64,000 nucleotides of DNA, taken from contig JBGPJF010000004.1 in assembly GCA_041485285.1 (NCBI GenBank), positions 26,396-90,395 of the forward strand, written 5' to 3'. Both the position numbers and the translations under genes were made by a program. Below the pieces are notes generated by a model that saw only the letters and a program-made list of their open reading frames with translations, searched no databases and had not been told where the DNA came from. The stretch is from DATEUP01 sp041485285. GTDB lineage: Archaea > Thermoplasmatota > DTKX01 > DATEUP01. Below are positions 50,305 through 58,610 of this stretch, piece by piece; the first letter of the stretch is position 1; every line of letters begins with the position of its first letter.

Positions 50305-50442
50305 GGGGGGCCCCGTCGCTGATGACTACGTGCCCGGCCTGATGAAGATTCGCGCGCGGTGAACCGCCGTCATCCTCCTCAGCATTGAATAGCGAAGGCC
50401 CCGATGGCCGCCGGGCAAGCGCGCGCGGGAAGGTAGACGGAA

Positions 50443-50799
50443 GTGAGCGTGGCGGTGGCGGCGGTAAGTGACATGTTCTTCGCGTCAAAGCTGAAGGAAG
50501 CCGCCAAGGCGTCGGGCACCGAGCTTGTCTTCAGCAAGTCGCTTTCGGACACCGTCGAGAAGGCCGCCACCTCGAAGGCCAAGGTCATCCTCCTCGACCT
50601 GAACGGCGACGACTACTCGCGTCTCGATGCCGTCCGCGCCCTCAAGGCCGACCCGCGCACGCGTGGCGCGACAACGATTGGCTACCTCTCCCATGTCATG
50701 ACTGAGCTCAAGCTCGAGGCCGAGGCCGCCGGCTGCGACCGAATCCTCGCCCGTTCGGCCTTCGTGAAGCTCCTGCCGAGCCTGCTTGCCGAGGCGTGA
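50443..50799 (+). CDS. Response-regulator receiver-like protein
   Basis: A 118-aa stand-alone domain with the alternating beta-alpha pattern of CheY-like receivers. The presumed phosphate-accepting Asp is in KVILLDLNGDDYSRLDAVRA. The Ser/Thr position is filled in TTIGYLSHV, and the conserved C-terminal Lys position appears to be Arg (DRILARSAFVKLL), so it may be a degenerate receiver. The first strand VAVAAVSDMFFASKLKEAAK lacks the usual acidic pair. It starts at a GTG and precedes a membrane-bound regulator by 66 bp, but that gene has its own promoter. Confidence 0.65.
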   Translation: MSVAVAAVSDMFFASKLKEAAKASGTELVFSKSLSDTVEKAATSKAKVILLDLNGDDYSRLDAVRALKADPRTRGATTIGYLSHVMTELKLEAEAAGCDRILARSAFVKLLPSLLAEA

Positions 50800-50832
50800 C
50801 CGCGCGGCTCAGTCAATTAGTTCCACCAATTT

Positions 50833-50842
50833 GATATAATAA
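50833..50842 (+). promoter_or_regulatory. TATA box for the membrane-bound regulator
   Basis: GATATAATAA, centred 28 bp before the ATG at 50865. It lies in a markedly AT-rich 30-bp stretch and is one of the best promoter matches in the window; it implies a leaderless mRNA. Confidence 0.65.
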
Positions 50843-50864
50843 CGAACGGCGAGAAGAGAGCACG

Positions 50865-52271
50865 ATGGCCCCCCGCGCGGCGCGCCTCTGGATCGCGGCG
50901 CTTTTGGTTTGCCTGCTTGCGCCATCGCTTGCGGCCGCCGACGACCAGGGCAGCGTCGGCGCGACGGTGAAGCTCGACCAAAGCGCGCTGACCGCGAGCA
51001 TGTATCACGTGACGGCGGATTTGCGGGTTCCATTCACCGGCACCGTCCACATCACGACGGACCGCGGACACCGCGTTGCCCTCACCCTGACGGTGGTCGG
51101 CGGCAGCTGGGTTTCCGACATCGCCCCCTCGCCGTTCCCGCCCTCGCAGACGACGACCGATGTCCGCGTCACGGGGTGGGTCGAGGTGCCGCGCCAAGTC
51201 GCCGAAGGCGTCTACTCCCTAGCGCTGCGCGCCAGGGACAATGATACCATCTTCCCGATCGACACGCAGGCCCCGTTCACGGTCTCGGTCTTCCGCGGCC
51301 CGCTTGCGATCTTCCCCGCGGCCGAGGGGAAAACGCTCTTGCCGGGCGGCGCCGCCCGCTGGAACCTGACGCTGCGGAACCTTGGCTCGTTCGACTTCGA
51401 CTTCGATGAGGCGTTCACGGTCCCGACCGGCTTCACCTATTCGGTCGTGAACCCGGGCATCCAGATCCTCAACGCGGGCGACGAGGCGTACGTGCTCGTG
51501 ACGGTCCGCGCGGGCGCGACGGTGATTGCGGGGGACTACACCTGGTCGGTCGCGGTCTCCTCCAGCTCGAACCCCGAGGTCTCCACCTCCACCACCATCC
51601 CCTACTCGGTCGACCGCATTGTCGCGACGCCCCCCACGGGCACGCCTGACTTCCTCGGACAGTACTGGGTGGCGATCAGCATCGGCATGTTCGCGGTCGG
51701 AATCGTCGCGTACTTCTCGCTCACCGAAGTCGGGTACCTCGCCCTCTCGTTCTCCGTCCTCGTCCCCCTATTCACCCGCATCCGCCACGAGAAAGTCCTC
51801 GACAACTTCACGCGCGGGCAGATCTTCGGCTACATCCAGGCCAACCCCGGCGCGCACTACTCCGCGATCCAGCAGGTGCTCGACATCGAAAACGGGGTGC
51901 TGGCGTACCACCTGCGCGTCCTGCTGCGCGAGGAGTTCGTGGTGGCGCGCAACGAAGGCGTGTTCAAACGCTTCTATCCGCGCGACTACAAGATCCCGAA
52001 GGGCCGCACGCTGCTCACGCGCCTCCAAGTCGACATCCTCGAAGCGGTCGAGAAGTCGCCGGGCATCTCGCAGCGCGATGTCGCGTACGCGCTTGGCGAG
52101 TCGAAGCAGGTGATTTCGTACAATGTGGGCGTCCTGCGCGAGGCCGGCATCCTCAGCGGGGAGCGGCGCGGCCGCGAGGTGCTCCTGCGCGCCGTTGGCC
52201 CCACGAGCGGCAAGCGCGACCCCGAAGACGTCGCAGGCGCGACCGCCCCGTCCGACCTCACTTCGCTCTGA
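50865..52271 (+). CDS. Membrane-anchored one-component regulator: extracellular beta domains plus two cytoplasmic winged helices
   Basis: A 468-aa protein. A signal peptide (LWIAALLVCLLAPSLAAA) leads to about 230 exported residues with beta-sandwich domains of the NEW3/CARDB kind (RWNLTLRNLGSFDFDFDEAF, DEAYVLVTVRAGATVIAGDY). Two adjacent spans lie at about 265-305 (WVAISIGMFAVGIVAYFSLT and VGYLALSFSVLVPLF). Inside the cell are two winged helices, one with GAHYSAIQQVLDIENGVLAY and HLRVLLREEFVV, the other with PGISQRDVAYALGESKQVIS. It therefore can sense outside signals and bind DNA directly. The genes just downstream, two exported proteins on the same strand, are natural candidates for its regulon, by position only. 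Confidence 0.88.
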   Translation: MAPRAARLWIAALLVCLLAPSLAAADDQGSVGATVKLDQSALTASMYHVTADLRVPFTGTVHITTDRGHRVALTLTVVGGSWVSDIAPSPFPPSQTTTDVRVTGWVEVPRQVAEGVYSLALRARDNDTIFPIDTQAPFTVSVFRGPLAIFPAAEGKTLLPGGAARWNLTLRNLGSFDFDFDEAFTVPTGFTYSVVNPGIQILNAGDEAYVLVTVRAGATVIAGDYTWSVAVSSSSNPEVSTSTTIPYSVDRIVATPPTGTPDFLGQYWVAISIGMFAVGIVAYFSLTEVGYLALSFSVLVPLFTRIRHEKVLDNFTRGQIFGYIQANPGAHYSAIQQVLDIENGVLAYHLRVLLREEFVVARNEGVFKRFYPRDYKIPKGRTLLTRLQVDILEAVEKSPGISQRDVAYALGESKQVISYNVGVLREAGILSGERRGREVLLRAVGPTSGKRDPEDVAGATAPSDLTSL

Positions 52272-52464
52272 GATCGCGGCCCGTCCAAGTGGGCCACCAC
52301 TTTTCTTAATATAGCAGGCGCCCACGGCAGCGGTGCAGGAGCTTGAGCGCGTGCGAAATTTGACGCCTGGGTGGGACGGAAAAACGGCTGGAGTGCCTGG
52401 CCGACCGCCCCTCAAGGGTTAAATATCGTACGCACGATCGAGCGACCGCCAGGAGCCAATCCGT

Positions 52465-53373
52465 ATGCAAGCCAGCAAGAGAATTGCACAGACATCGATC
52501 GCGTTCATGGTTGTCGTCTCGGCCTTCCTGGCCCTCGTGCCTGCCGCATCGGCTCAGAACCCGGTTCCCGTCATCGCCCTTACCCTGACGCCCGGCGAGC
52601 GCGTTGCTGAAATCACAGCGTCGTCCCCCAAGGCCGTTCAGTTCAACGGGAACGCAACGTTCGACAAGCTCAGCTTCGAGCGCGGGCAGGTCTCGATCTT
52701 GGCGACCGTGTCGACCGGGTGGGTTACGACCGTTTCGCCGGCCTCCATCACGGTCACGAACCAGCGCTCCATCATCTACACGGTCACGGTCGTAGTCCCG
52801 GCGGGCGCGCTCGCGACCGAGATCGGGCAGCTGTTGGTCACCGGCCGCATCAGCGCGGGCGGGCTGCAGTCCCAAGCCCAGGCGCAGGCGATTGTCTCGC
52901 CGGCCGCCTACTTCCGCACGATCGCGTCCTCGACCACGCCGTTCATGGAGAGCGGGTACTCGACGCAGGTCGTCGCCGTGTTCAAGATCTACAATGAAGG
53001 CAACGTGCGCGACCAAGTCAAAGTCAACATCAAGAACCTCGAGGACCTCTCGGCGGCTCAATGGGTCGTCCAGATGTCGCGCACCTCGTTCACAATCGAA
53101 CCCACCCTGTTCCAGGACATCCAGGTGACCATCGCGCTGCCGAAGGTGTGGCAGTTCACCTCGGACAACAAGGTCACCGTGATCGACCTCCAGGTCTCGT
53201 CGGGCGGCGCCGTGGAAGCTGGCGGCTCGTTCACCGACTCGCTCCCGATCTTCATCCGCACCGTCGGGTTCTCGGTGCCGGGCTTCGACGCGACCTTTGC
53301 CGTACTCGGCGTGTGCGCGGCGGCGCTGGGCGCGGGGATGGCAAGCGGAAAGCGCCGGCGGATCATCAAGTGA
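52465..53373 (+). CDS. Exported protein with PGF-CTERM-like C-terminal sorting signal
   Basis: A 302-aa protein with a clear signal peptide (IAFMVVVSAFLALVPAASAQ). The body holds beta-rich domains (FKIYNEGNVRDQVKVNIKNL) like those of the regulator upstream. The C-terminus reads VPGFDATFAVLGVCAAALGA followed by GKRRR: a Pro-Gly-Phe motif, a hydrophobic segment and a basic end, the tripartite layout recognised by archaeosortases (PGF-CTERM), which would cut and attach the protein to a lipid. TATA-like TTAAATATC at 52418-52426, then a short leader with CAGGAGCC near the ATG. Confidence 0.82.
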   Translation: MQASKRIAQTSIAFMVVVSAFLALVPAASAQNPVPVIALTLTPGERVAEITASSPKAVQFNGNATFDKLSFERGQVSILATVSTGWVTTVSPASITVTNQRSIIYTVTVVVPAGALATEIGQLLVTGRISAGGLQSQAQAQAIVSPAAYFRTIASSTTPFMESGYSTQVVAVFKIYNEGNVRDQVKVNIKNLEDLSAAQWVVQMSRTSFTIEPTLFQDIQVTIALPKVWQFTSDNKVTVIDLQVSSGGAVEAGGSFTDSLPIFIRTVGFSVPGFDATFAVLGVCAAALGAGMASGKRRRIIK

Positions 53374-53435
53374 GGGCGCGCTCCTCCTTGAAGGGCCAAA
53401 CCACGAGCGGACGCTTTGGGAGTTGAACCGGACGG

Positions 53436-54566
53436 ATGTCGCGCAGCATCCACGACGAGGAAATCCTGCACGATGACGAGCGTGCAAGCGACGCCGACGC
53501 CGCCATCGGCGCGTTCTCGAAGAAGACGATGACGATGCTCATCGTGGTGCTCGTCGTGGTCGGCGCGGTCGCGGGCGTCATCGTGCTCTTCTCGGTCGAC
53601 GAGGGCGCCGCCCAGAGCGTCGTGCTGACCGGCCCCAGCCGCACCGACGACCTGCTTACCTTCGCGTACACGATCAAGACGGACCGGGCCCCCGCGACGG
53701 GCGCGACGGCGCTCACCATCACCCACGACGGCGCCACCGTGCATTCGCGCAGCTTCGCGGCCGGGGGCGGCGGCGGGCGGATCGACGTCCACCTTGCGGA
53801 ATTCACAGTGGCCAACGGCGACTACCTGTTCAAGCTCCAATACAAGGACAGGACGGGCACCGCCACGTACACGATCGGGACGCCCGAGACCACGAACTTC
53901 ATCGTGACGGCCATCGGCGCCCCGAGCGTGCCTCCAGGCGCTGAGGCGGCCACGACGGTCTACGGCGCCGGAGGCGGCGACGCGCACATCGGAGCGATCG
54001 CCTACTCCGTGTACTTCTTCAGCGACATCTCGGCAAACCTCCAGACAAAGGCCCCCCCGGGTTCGATGCTCGCGATGCAGGTGAGCAAGAATGGGATCGC
54101 CATTGACGTGCCCCTGAATGTGTCGGTCGAGGGCAAGACCTTCTACACGCACAATTTCACCGTGGGAGCAGCCGAGCCGGGCAATTTCACCGTGGATGCC
54201 ACATTCACCAACCAGTGGGTCAAGCCCGACTCCCCCATCAAGACGCTCACGCTCTCGAACAGGACCTTCGTGCAAAACCGCCCCTACGCGTGCGTGGTGG
54301 GCTCGCCGTACCACGGCAACAACGCCAACAGTTACACGATAACCGCGGACGCAAGCTGCTCGCATGACGACATTGCCATCGTCCAATTCACCTGGTATTT
54401 CGGCGACAACACCCAGCCGGTGACCAACGGCGCGATCCCCACCGAGACGCACACGTATCCGTCGAGCACGATTTCGCGCAGCTACACCGGGTCCGTCTGC
54501 GCCTATGACACGCACTCCGGGGAGCCCGACTGCGTGGACTTCACGGTCACGACTTCGCAGACGTGA
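53436..54566 (+). CDS. N-terminally anchored exported protein with PKD-like domain
   Basis: A 376-aa protein. About 30 acidic residues precede a single span (MTMLIVVLVVVGAVAGVIVL), and the rest is outside. The middle has beta-sandwich segments with sequons (NVSVEGKTFYTHNFTVG, EPGNFTVDATFTN). The last 90 residues look like a PKD domain (IVQFTWYFGDNTQPV, then SYTGSVCAYDTHSG) with two cysteines that could bond. It lies 62 bp after the PGF-type protein on the same strand and may share its transcript. Function unknown. Confidence 0.78.
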   Translation: MSRSIHDEEILHDDERASDADAAIGAFSKKTMTMLIVVLVVVGAVAGVIVLFSVDEGAAQSVVLTGPSRTDDLLTFAYTIKTDRAPATGATALTITHDGATVHSRSFAAGGGGGRIDVHLAEFTVANGDYLFKLQYKDRTGTATYTIGTPETTNFIVTAIGAPSVPPGAEAATTVYGAGGGDAHIGAIAYSVYFFSDISANLQTKAPPGSMLAMQVSKNGIAIDVPLNVSVEGKTFYTHNFTVGAAEPGNFTVDATFTNQWVKPDSPIKTLTLSNRTFVQNRPYACVVGSPYHGNNANSYTITADASCSHDDIAIVQFTWYFGDNTQPVTNGAIPTETHTYPSSTISRSYTGSVCAYDTHSGEPDCVDFTVTTSQT

Positions 54567-54569
54567 CCA

Positions 54570-55319
54570 TCAGTCCGAAGGTGTAGCCGCTGCCGCAGCG
54601 GCCGCGTACAGGTCGCCCCTGCTCCCTTTTGCGCGGCCGAAGCGCTTGGCGAAGAGGAACGTGAGGTTCTTCCGCCCGTCGCGCCAGCTCGAGAGCACGG
54701 CCTCGCCGATGCGCACGCGGTAGTCGATTTGGACTTCGAGGGCCTTGCCCTTGCGCGCGCGGAACGCTTCGATCTTGAGTTCCTCCGAGAAGGGCATCCC
54801 GTCGGCGGTGAGGGTGAGGTCCTTCAGCAGTTCGCGGCGGAACACCCACATGCCGCTCTGCGAGTCCTTGATGGGCACGCGGAAGAGCACGCGCGTGGTG
54901 ACGGAGAGCACGAAATTGCCGAACCGGTGCCCGCCGCTCATCGCTTCCTTGCGCAGGTTCGATAGCCGGTCGCACGTGATGAAGTCGAGGCCCGCGGAAA
55001 CGAGGCGGTCTGCAAGTTCGCCGATGCGCTCCGCGGGGTAGGTGAGGTCGCCGTCGAGGGTGGCGATGAAGTCGCCTTTGGCCTCGAGGAAGCCGGTCTT
55101 GTAGGCGCGGCCGTAGCCTTTGCGGGGCTCGACGATGACGCGGGCGCCTTTGGCGCGGGCGATGTCCTGCGTGTTGTCGGCGGAGTTGCCGTCGACGATG
55201 ATCACTTCGAGCACGCCTTCGGGGATCTCGTCGAGGACGCCGCCGATGGATTTGCCCTCATTCAGGGTGGGGATGACCACGCTCGTGCGCGAGAGGGGGG
55301 TGCGCGCTGCGTCGGCCAT
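54570..55319 (-). CDS. Family 2 glycosyltransferase (dolichol-phosphate mannose/glucose synthase-like)
   Basis: Transfers a sugar from a nucleotide-sugar, probably onto a polyprenyl phosphate carrier. The 249-aa protein has the GT-A core: SVVIPTLNEGKSIGGVLDEI, EVIIVDGNSADNTQDIA, ARVIVEPRKGYGRAYKTGF and the metal-binding FIATLDGDLTYPAE, then DSQSGMWVFRRELL and GMPFSEELKIEAFRARKG. There is no C-terminal membrane domain. It suits the N-glycosylation implied by the sequon-rich exported proteins here and by uppS. A TATA-like box (CTTAAAGT at 55342-55349) lies 26 bp before the ATG. Confidence 0.9.
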   Translation of the reverse strand: MADAARTPLSRTSVVIPTLNEGKSIGGVLDEIPEGVLEVIIVDGNSADNTQDIARAKGARVIVEPRKGYGRAYKTGFLEAKGDFIATLDGDLTYPAERIGELADRLVSAGLDFITCDRLSNLRKEAMSGGHRFGNFVLSVTTRVLFRVPIKDSQSGMWVFRRELLKDLTLTADGMPFSEELKIEAFRARKGKALEVQIDYRVRIGEAVLSSWRDGRKNLTFLFAKRFGRAKGSRGDLYAAAAAAATPSD

Positions 55320-55495
55320 CGCGCCCCGAGCGGCGGGCCGACTTTAAGGTTTAGGGGGCCGATGCGCGAAAGCGCAACCGCAGGACGGAATTCGGTAGCG
55401 AGAAGTCTGACCCGGTTGTCGTTTTGAAACGCACCAAAATGGGCACCCTTCTCCGTTTGCCCATCCCCACCGGTAGTGAGGGGCCTTGAACGACA

Positions 55496-55505
55496 TCCTT
55501 AACAC
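55496..55505 (+). promoter_or_regulatory. TATA-like box for the RelE/ParE-type toxin-antitoxin pair
   Basis: TCCTTAACAC, centred about 29 bp before the antitoxin ATG at 55530. The 210-bp gap before it (55320-55529) otherwise holds only the promoter of the divergent glycosyltransferase; an AT-richer stretch at 55500-55532 sets it apart from surrounding DNA. Confidence 0.35.
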
Positions 55506-55529
55506 CTATGGGTTCTACATAGTCCCTAT

Positions 55530-55730
55530 ATGGCGACACCCAAGGTAACCACAATCCAGCTCCCCCCAAAGGTGCGCGACCGCCTGAAGGGCTACGGGTT
55601 GAAGGGTCAGTCGTACGCCGACGTCGTCGTCCAGCTGATGAACCGCGTTGACTACGAGGAATTCATGGAACGGCAGTACCGGCGGCTGGCCAAGCGGAAG
55701 GACTTCACGCCGCTCGACGAGATCGCATGA
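55530..55730 (+). CDS. Antitoxin of a RelE/ParE-type pair
   Basis: A 66-aa protein of the kind often found before archaeal RelE genes. The N-terminus TTIQLPPKVRDRLKGYGLKG suggests a ribbon-helix-helix or swapped-hairpin DNA-binding part, and the C-terminal half (YEEFMERQYRRLAKRKDFTP) is the charged helix that would wrap the toxin. Its stop overlaps the toxin ATG (ATGA). Family name uncertain; the assignment rests on size, composition and position. Confidence 0.75.
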   Translation: MATPKVTTIQLPPKVRDRLKGYGLKGQSYADVVVQLMNRVDYEEFMERQYRRLAKRKDFTPLDEIA

Positions 55731-56002
55731 CGTTCCAGGTCTCCCTCCACCGGGAGGCGCGCAAATTTCTGGAGCGAGTTCAGCGGACGCAAGGGCAGCG
55801 AATCAAAGCCGGGCTCCGGGCGGTGGAGGTCGACCCCTTCACGCCGCGCTCGGGCGCAGACATCAAACGGCTCGACGGGACGCGCGGGCGCGACGACCTG
55901 TATCGGCTACGCGTCGGGAAATTTCGCGCGGTTTACCAGGTTGACGGCAGCGACGTCCTCGTCCCCGAGATCTGGGAGCGCGGCCACGGCTACGACATTT
56001 AG
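55727..56002 (+). CDS. RelE/ParE superfamily toxin
   Basis: A 91-aa protein with the RelE fold pattern: QVSLHREARKFLERVQRTQG, then DIKRLDGTRGRDDLYRLRVG and KFRAVYQVDGSDVLVPEIWE. The Arg-rich RLRVGKFRAVYQ strand is the usual RelE catalytic region, where basic residues support mRNA cleavage in the ribosome; here the final Tyr/Arg pair is replaced by GHGYDI. Overlap with the antitoxin by 4 bp indicates coupling. It may act as mRNase or, if ParE-like, on gyrase; the sequence does not decide. Confidence 0.85.
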   Translation: MTFQVSLHREARKFLERVQRTQGQRIKAGLRAVEVDPFTPRSGADIKRLDGTRGRDDLYRLRVGKFRAVYQVDGSDVLVPEIWERGHGYDI

Positions 56003-56028
56003 CCACAGTGAGGGGGAGCGCACAGGAG

Positions 56029-57147
56029 CTAGTCCGTCCCAGGGGCGCCAGGGGCAGCGCCCGCGTCCCATGGGGGCGAGATCGCCGATGCCTTGGGGGC
56101 CTTGCCGACCAGCATCGCCGCGATCGCCGCCATGATCTCCTTGCGCACCCCATCGGCCCACGGCGAGAGCCCGCTGCCGCCGGACCCGCCGTTGGCGCTC
56201 CCCTCCGCGCGTTCAGCCGTGAACCCCGCGGCCGCGGCGTGGCCCCCGCCGTCCCACGCAACCCCGTGCGCCTTCGTCTTGAAGTCGCGGTAGAGCGCGC
56301 CGAGGTTTACGCCCGCCTCGGCCGCGCCGCGCGTGGCGCGCGAAGAGCCGCGCACCTTGCGGCCGTGCTCGGAGAAGGCGACGGCGATGTCCGCGCCGGC
56401 GGAGAGCAAAAGGACGGAGCAGTTCGATTCGAAAGCGGACACCACGGTCCAGGCCACGAACCACTCGCCGACCTTTTCCCACTGGGTGCGCTGGAGCCCT
56501 TTGAGCTGCGCGGTAATCTCCGAGGGGTCGCGGTCGGCTTCCTCGACGAGCGCTCGGGCGAATTGGTAGGTGCCCGCCTTCGGCACGCTCGGCGCGCGGA
56601 AGAGTTCGGCGACCGACGCGAACACCTCCTCGTCGTTGTACTTGAACCGCCCCGTGTCGGTGAGGATGCCGGCAAGGAGCGCGACCTCCGCACGCTCGGT
56701 GACATGCGCGCCCGCGCGCCGCACGAGGAACAGGGCCATCTCGCAGGTCGCCTTGTACCGCGCGTCCGACCAGTAATAGGGCGTCCCCGCGAAGTTCGAG
56801 GGCTGGTGGTGGTCCATGAAGATCGCCGTGGCAAATTGCTGCGGGTCCTTGCAGTTGAGCTGCGACGCCGAGGTCGCGTCGCAGACCACGACGGTCTCGT
56901 ACTCCTCGACGCGCGGGTTGATCGTGACCTTGATTCCGAGGGCGTCGACCACGCGTTGCGCAGACCTGTTGAGGCCTTCGAACGCGCCCACCGTCACGTG
57001 AGGGAACGCTTCTGCGAGCGCGACGGCCGCGCCGATTGCATCGGGGTCCGCGTTGACGTGGCCGACCGCGAGCGTCTTCTTCGAGGCGCGCAGGCGCGTG
57101 ATGATGTGGTCGACGAGCGCCAGGTCTTCGTGCTTCGGTTCGCGCAA
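56029..57147 (-). CDS. DHH-family phosphoesterase (NrnA/RecJ-like)
   Basis: A 372-aa hydrolase of the DHH-DHHA1 superfamily, acting on small nucleotides or oligonucleotides. The metal site is built from AVGHVNADPDAIGAAVAL, ETVVVCDATSA and IFMDHHQPSNF (the DHH motif). A further Asp is in AGILTDTGRFKYND, and the DHHA1 signature is AWDGGGHAAAAGF. The C-terminus adds a Gly/Ser-rich linker and a Pro-rich tail. Start is the TTG at 57145-57147; no better codon is near. Neighbouring genes do not define the substrate. Confidence 0.88.
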   Translation of the reverse strand: MREPKHEDLALVDHIITRLRASKKTLAVGHVNADPDAIGAAVALAEAFPHVTVGAFEGLNRSAQRVVDALGIKVTINPRVEEYETVVVCDATSASQLNCKDPQQFATAIFMDHHQPSNFAGTPYYWSDARYKATCEMALFLVRRAGAHVTERAEVALLAGILTDTGRFKYNDEEVFASVAELFRAPSVPKAGTYQFARALVEEADRDPSEITAQLKGLQRTQWEKVGEWFVAWTVVSAFESNCSVLLLSAGADIAVAFSEHGRKVRGSSRATRGAAEAGVNLGALYRDFKTKAHGVAWDGGGHAAAAGFTAERAEGSANGGSGGSGLSPWADGVRKEIMAAIAAMLVGKAPKASAISPPWDAGAAPGAPGTD

Positions 57148-57263
57148 GGGAGGGTCGCTTCCTGATTAGGGGCCGCGCCTTGGGCGGCTTTGTTTCGCCT
57201 TCCATCGGCGGGGGGCCAATATGTAGTTTCGGCTGGATCGCCGGGTTGCGGAGGATGCCCATT

Positions 57264-57770
57264 TCAGGCGACGTGGATGAACACACCATTTGCCCTTGAC
57301 GCCGCCGCCTCGTAGAAATCGTGGAGCTGTCTTAGGTCGGCAAGGCAAATTGCATAGCTCTCTTCCTTGAGCTTCTGCCAGCGCACCTCTCCCGCCTGAT
57401 CGTCGCGCGCAACATCCGTCGCGAAGACGATTCGGTGCACGGCCTTCTCCAGCGCGACGACCCGGTCCCTCCGTAGGCCCGCTGCGGCTTCGCGCACCTC
57501 GGCAGGCTCGAGGTGGCAGAGGCCGTCATCACGAGGGCGGGCCCTCGGCCCGGCGATGGCCAACCGCGCGCCGGCCAGCTCGTCGCCTGGTTGCTCGCAC
57601 ACATAGTCGTAAAGGAAACCGAATACCTTGTCAAAAGAGACGGATGGAAGGGGCTTTCCGCCGCTCCGCTCGAAGGCGGAGTAGTCCTCGTGCCGGGATG
57701 TCTCGATCCACCGGCGCAGGAGGGGCATTCGCGAAGCCTCGATCTCTTCGAAGTTGTAATTGATCCCCAT
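57264..57770 (-). CDS. DUF1877-like hypothetical protein
   Basis: A 168-aa soluble protein. The middle HLEPAEVREAAAGLR and the end DLRQLHDFYEAAASRANGVF followed by a hydrophobic IHVA strand recall the DUF1877 (YfbM) family, whose members contain a helix-rich fold and have no known function. The N-terminus MGINYNFEEIEASRMPLLRR is less typical. It lies upstream of the DHH gene on the same strand, with 116 bp between. The family link is by pattern and is tentative. Confidence 0.6.
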   Translation of the reverse strand: MGINYNFEEIEASRMPLLRRWIETSRHEDYSAFERSGGKPLPSVSFDKVFGFLYDYVCEQPGDELAGARLAIAGPRARPRDDGLCHLEPAEVREAAAGLRRDRVVALEKAVHRIVFATDVARDDQAGEVRWQKLKEESYAICLADLRQLHDFYEAAASRANGVFIHVA

Positions 57771-57809
57771 CGCAAGCCCCCCGAAGTCGGGCCTTGGCGC
57801 GCCGGCCCG

Positions 57810-58154
57810 TTACCCCGACTGCACGGCCTCATTCAATTCGTTGCGCAGCCGCTCGTAGAGCCCCTGCAGCTGCTTCTCCTGCTTCTCGACGCCCTTGACC
57901 TTGATCTCGAGTTCCTCTTTGCGCTCGCCGAGCGCGGCCTTGATCCCGGCGACGTCGTCGGTCTTGATGAGCAGGGCTCCCGCGGCCTTGTACAGGGTCG
58001 ACCCTTGCGGCAGCCCGTCGATCTCTTCCAGCGCGAACTCGATCTCGTTGACGGCCGACTGGTACTGCTGCCGCTGCTGGGCCATCATCTGCAGCTGCTG
58101 GTAGAGCTGCTGGTACTTCGCAAGCTTCTCCTGGATTTCACGAGGAACGGCCAT
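57810..58154 (-). CDS. pfdB: Prefoldin beta subunit
   Basis: Subunit of the prefoldin chaperone, a hexamer with coiled-coil arms that hands unfolded proteins to the thermosome. The 114-aa protein has an N-terminal helix (REIQEKLAKYQQLYQQLQMM), the central hairpin with LYKAAGALLIKTDDVAGIKA, and a C-terminal helix (LQGLYERLRNELNEAVQSG). A longer frame exists upstream but homologues start at this ATG. It follows pcc1 by 72 bp; pcc1-pfdB is a conserved archaeal pair normally continuous with rpoP and rpl37ae. Confidence 0.93.
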   Translation of the reverse strand: MAVPREIQEKLAKYQQLYQQLQMMAQQRQQYQSAVNEIEFALEEIDGLPQGSTLYKAAGALLIKTDDVAGIKAALGERKEELEIKVKGVEKQEKQLQGLYERLRNELNEAVQSG

Positions 58155-58226
58155 GAGTATCGCTCCGGTTCTTGAGCCAGCCTGGGTAAGAGGGCGGCCC
58201 ACTTGAAACCATCGGGGGGCGCTCGG

Positions 58227-58508
58227 TCAATCCTCGCCGGCGGCCGCGGCCACATCGAGGGCCAGCGCGGCGGCCCGCAGGTACGAGTTTACGGCAGCGC
58301 GCAGGGACGTCACCGTGTCGGCTTCGATGCGGATTTCGACGGCGCCACCCTTTCCACGGCGCACGAAAATGCGCGCGCCCGGGAGCGCCCCGCCCTGCTC
58401 CGGCGACAGCGACTGGTGAAGCGCTCGCAGGTTCGCCTCGCCCGCCTTCCCGCGCGGCGCCGTCGCGGTGAACACCGCGACGTGGCGAGCCTCTTTCTTG
58501 GCGCCCAT
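58227..58508 (-). CDS. pcc1: KEOPS complex subunit Pcc1
   Basis: Dimerisation subunit of KEOPS, which transfers threonylcarbamoyl to tRNA to form t6A. The 93-aa protein has the Pcc1 pattern: a first strand (FTATAPRGKAGEANLRALHQ), a basic strand (GARIFVRRGKGGAVEIRIEA) and the signature helix DTVTSLRAAVNSYLRAAALA. Its neighbour pfdB lies directly downstream, as in many archaea. A TATA-like TAGATAAGAG at 58539-58548 lies upstream. The partner enzyme Sua5/YrdC is at 33.2 kb. Confidence 0.88.
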   Translation of the reverse strand: MGAKKEARHVAVFTATAPRGKAGEANLRALHQSLSPEQGGALPGARIFVRRGKGGAVEIRIEADTVTSLRAAVNSYLRAAALALDVAAAAGED

Positions 58509-58610
58509 GGTCAGCCCCCCTGCTATCCCTTCCTTTACTCTTATCTACTAGCATGCAAGAATATCCAGTCGAGGCGACGGCCAATTTCCGACCTGAAGGG
58601 CAAAGTGAAA

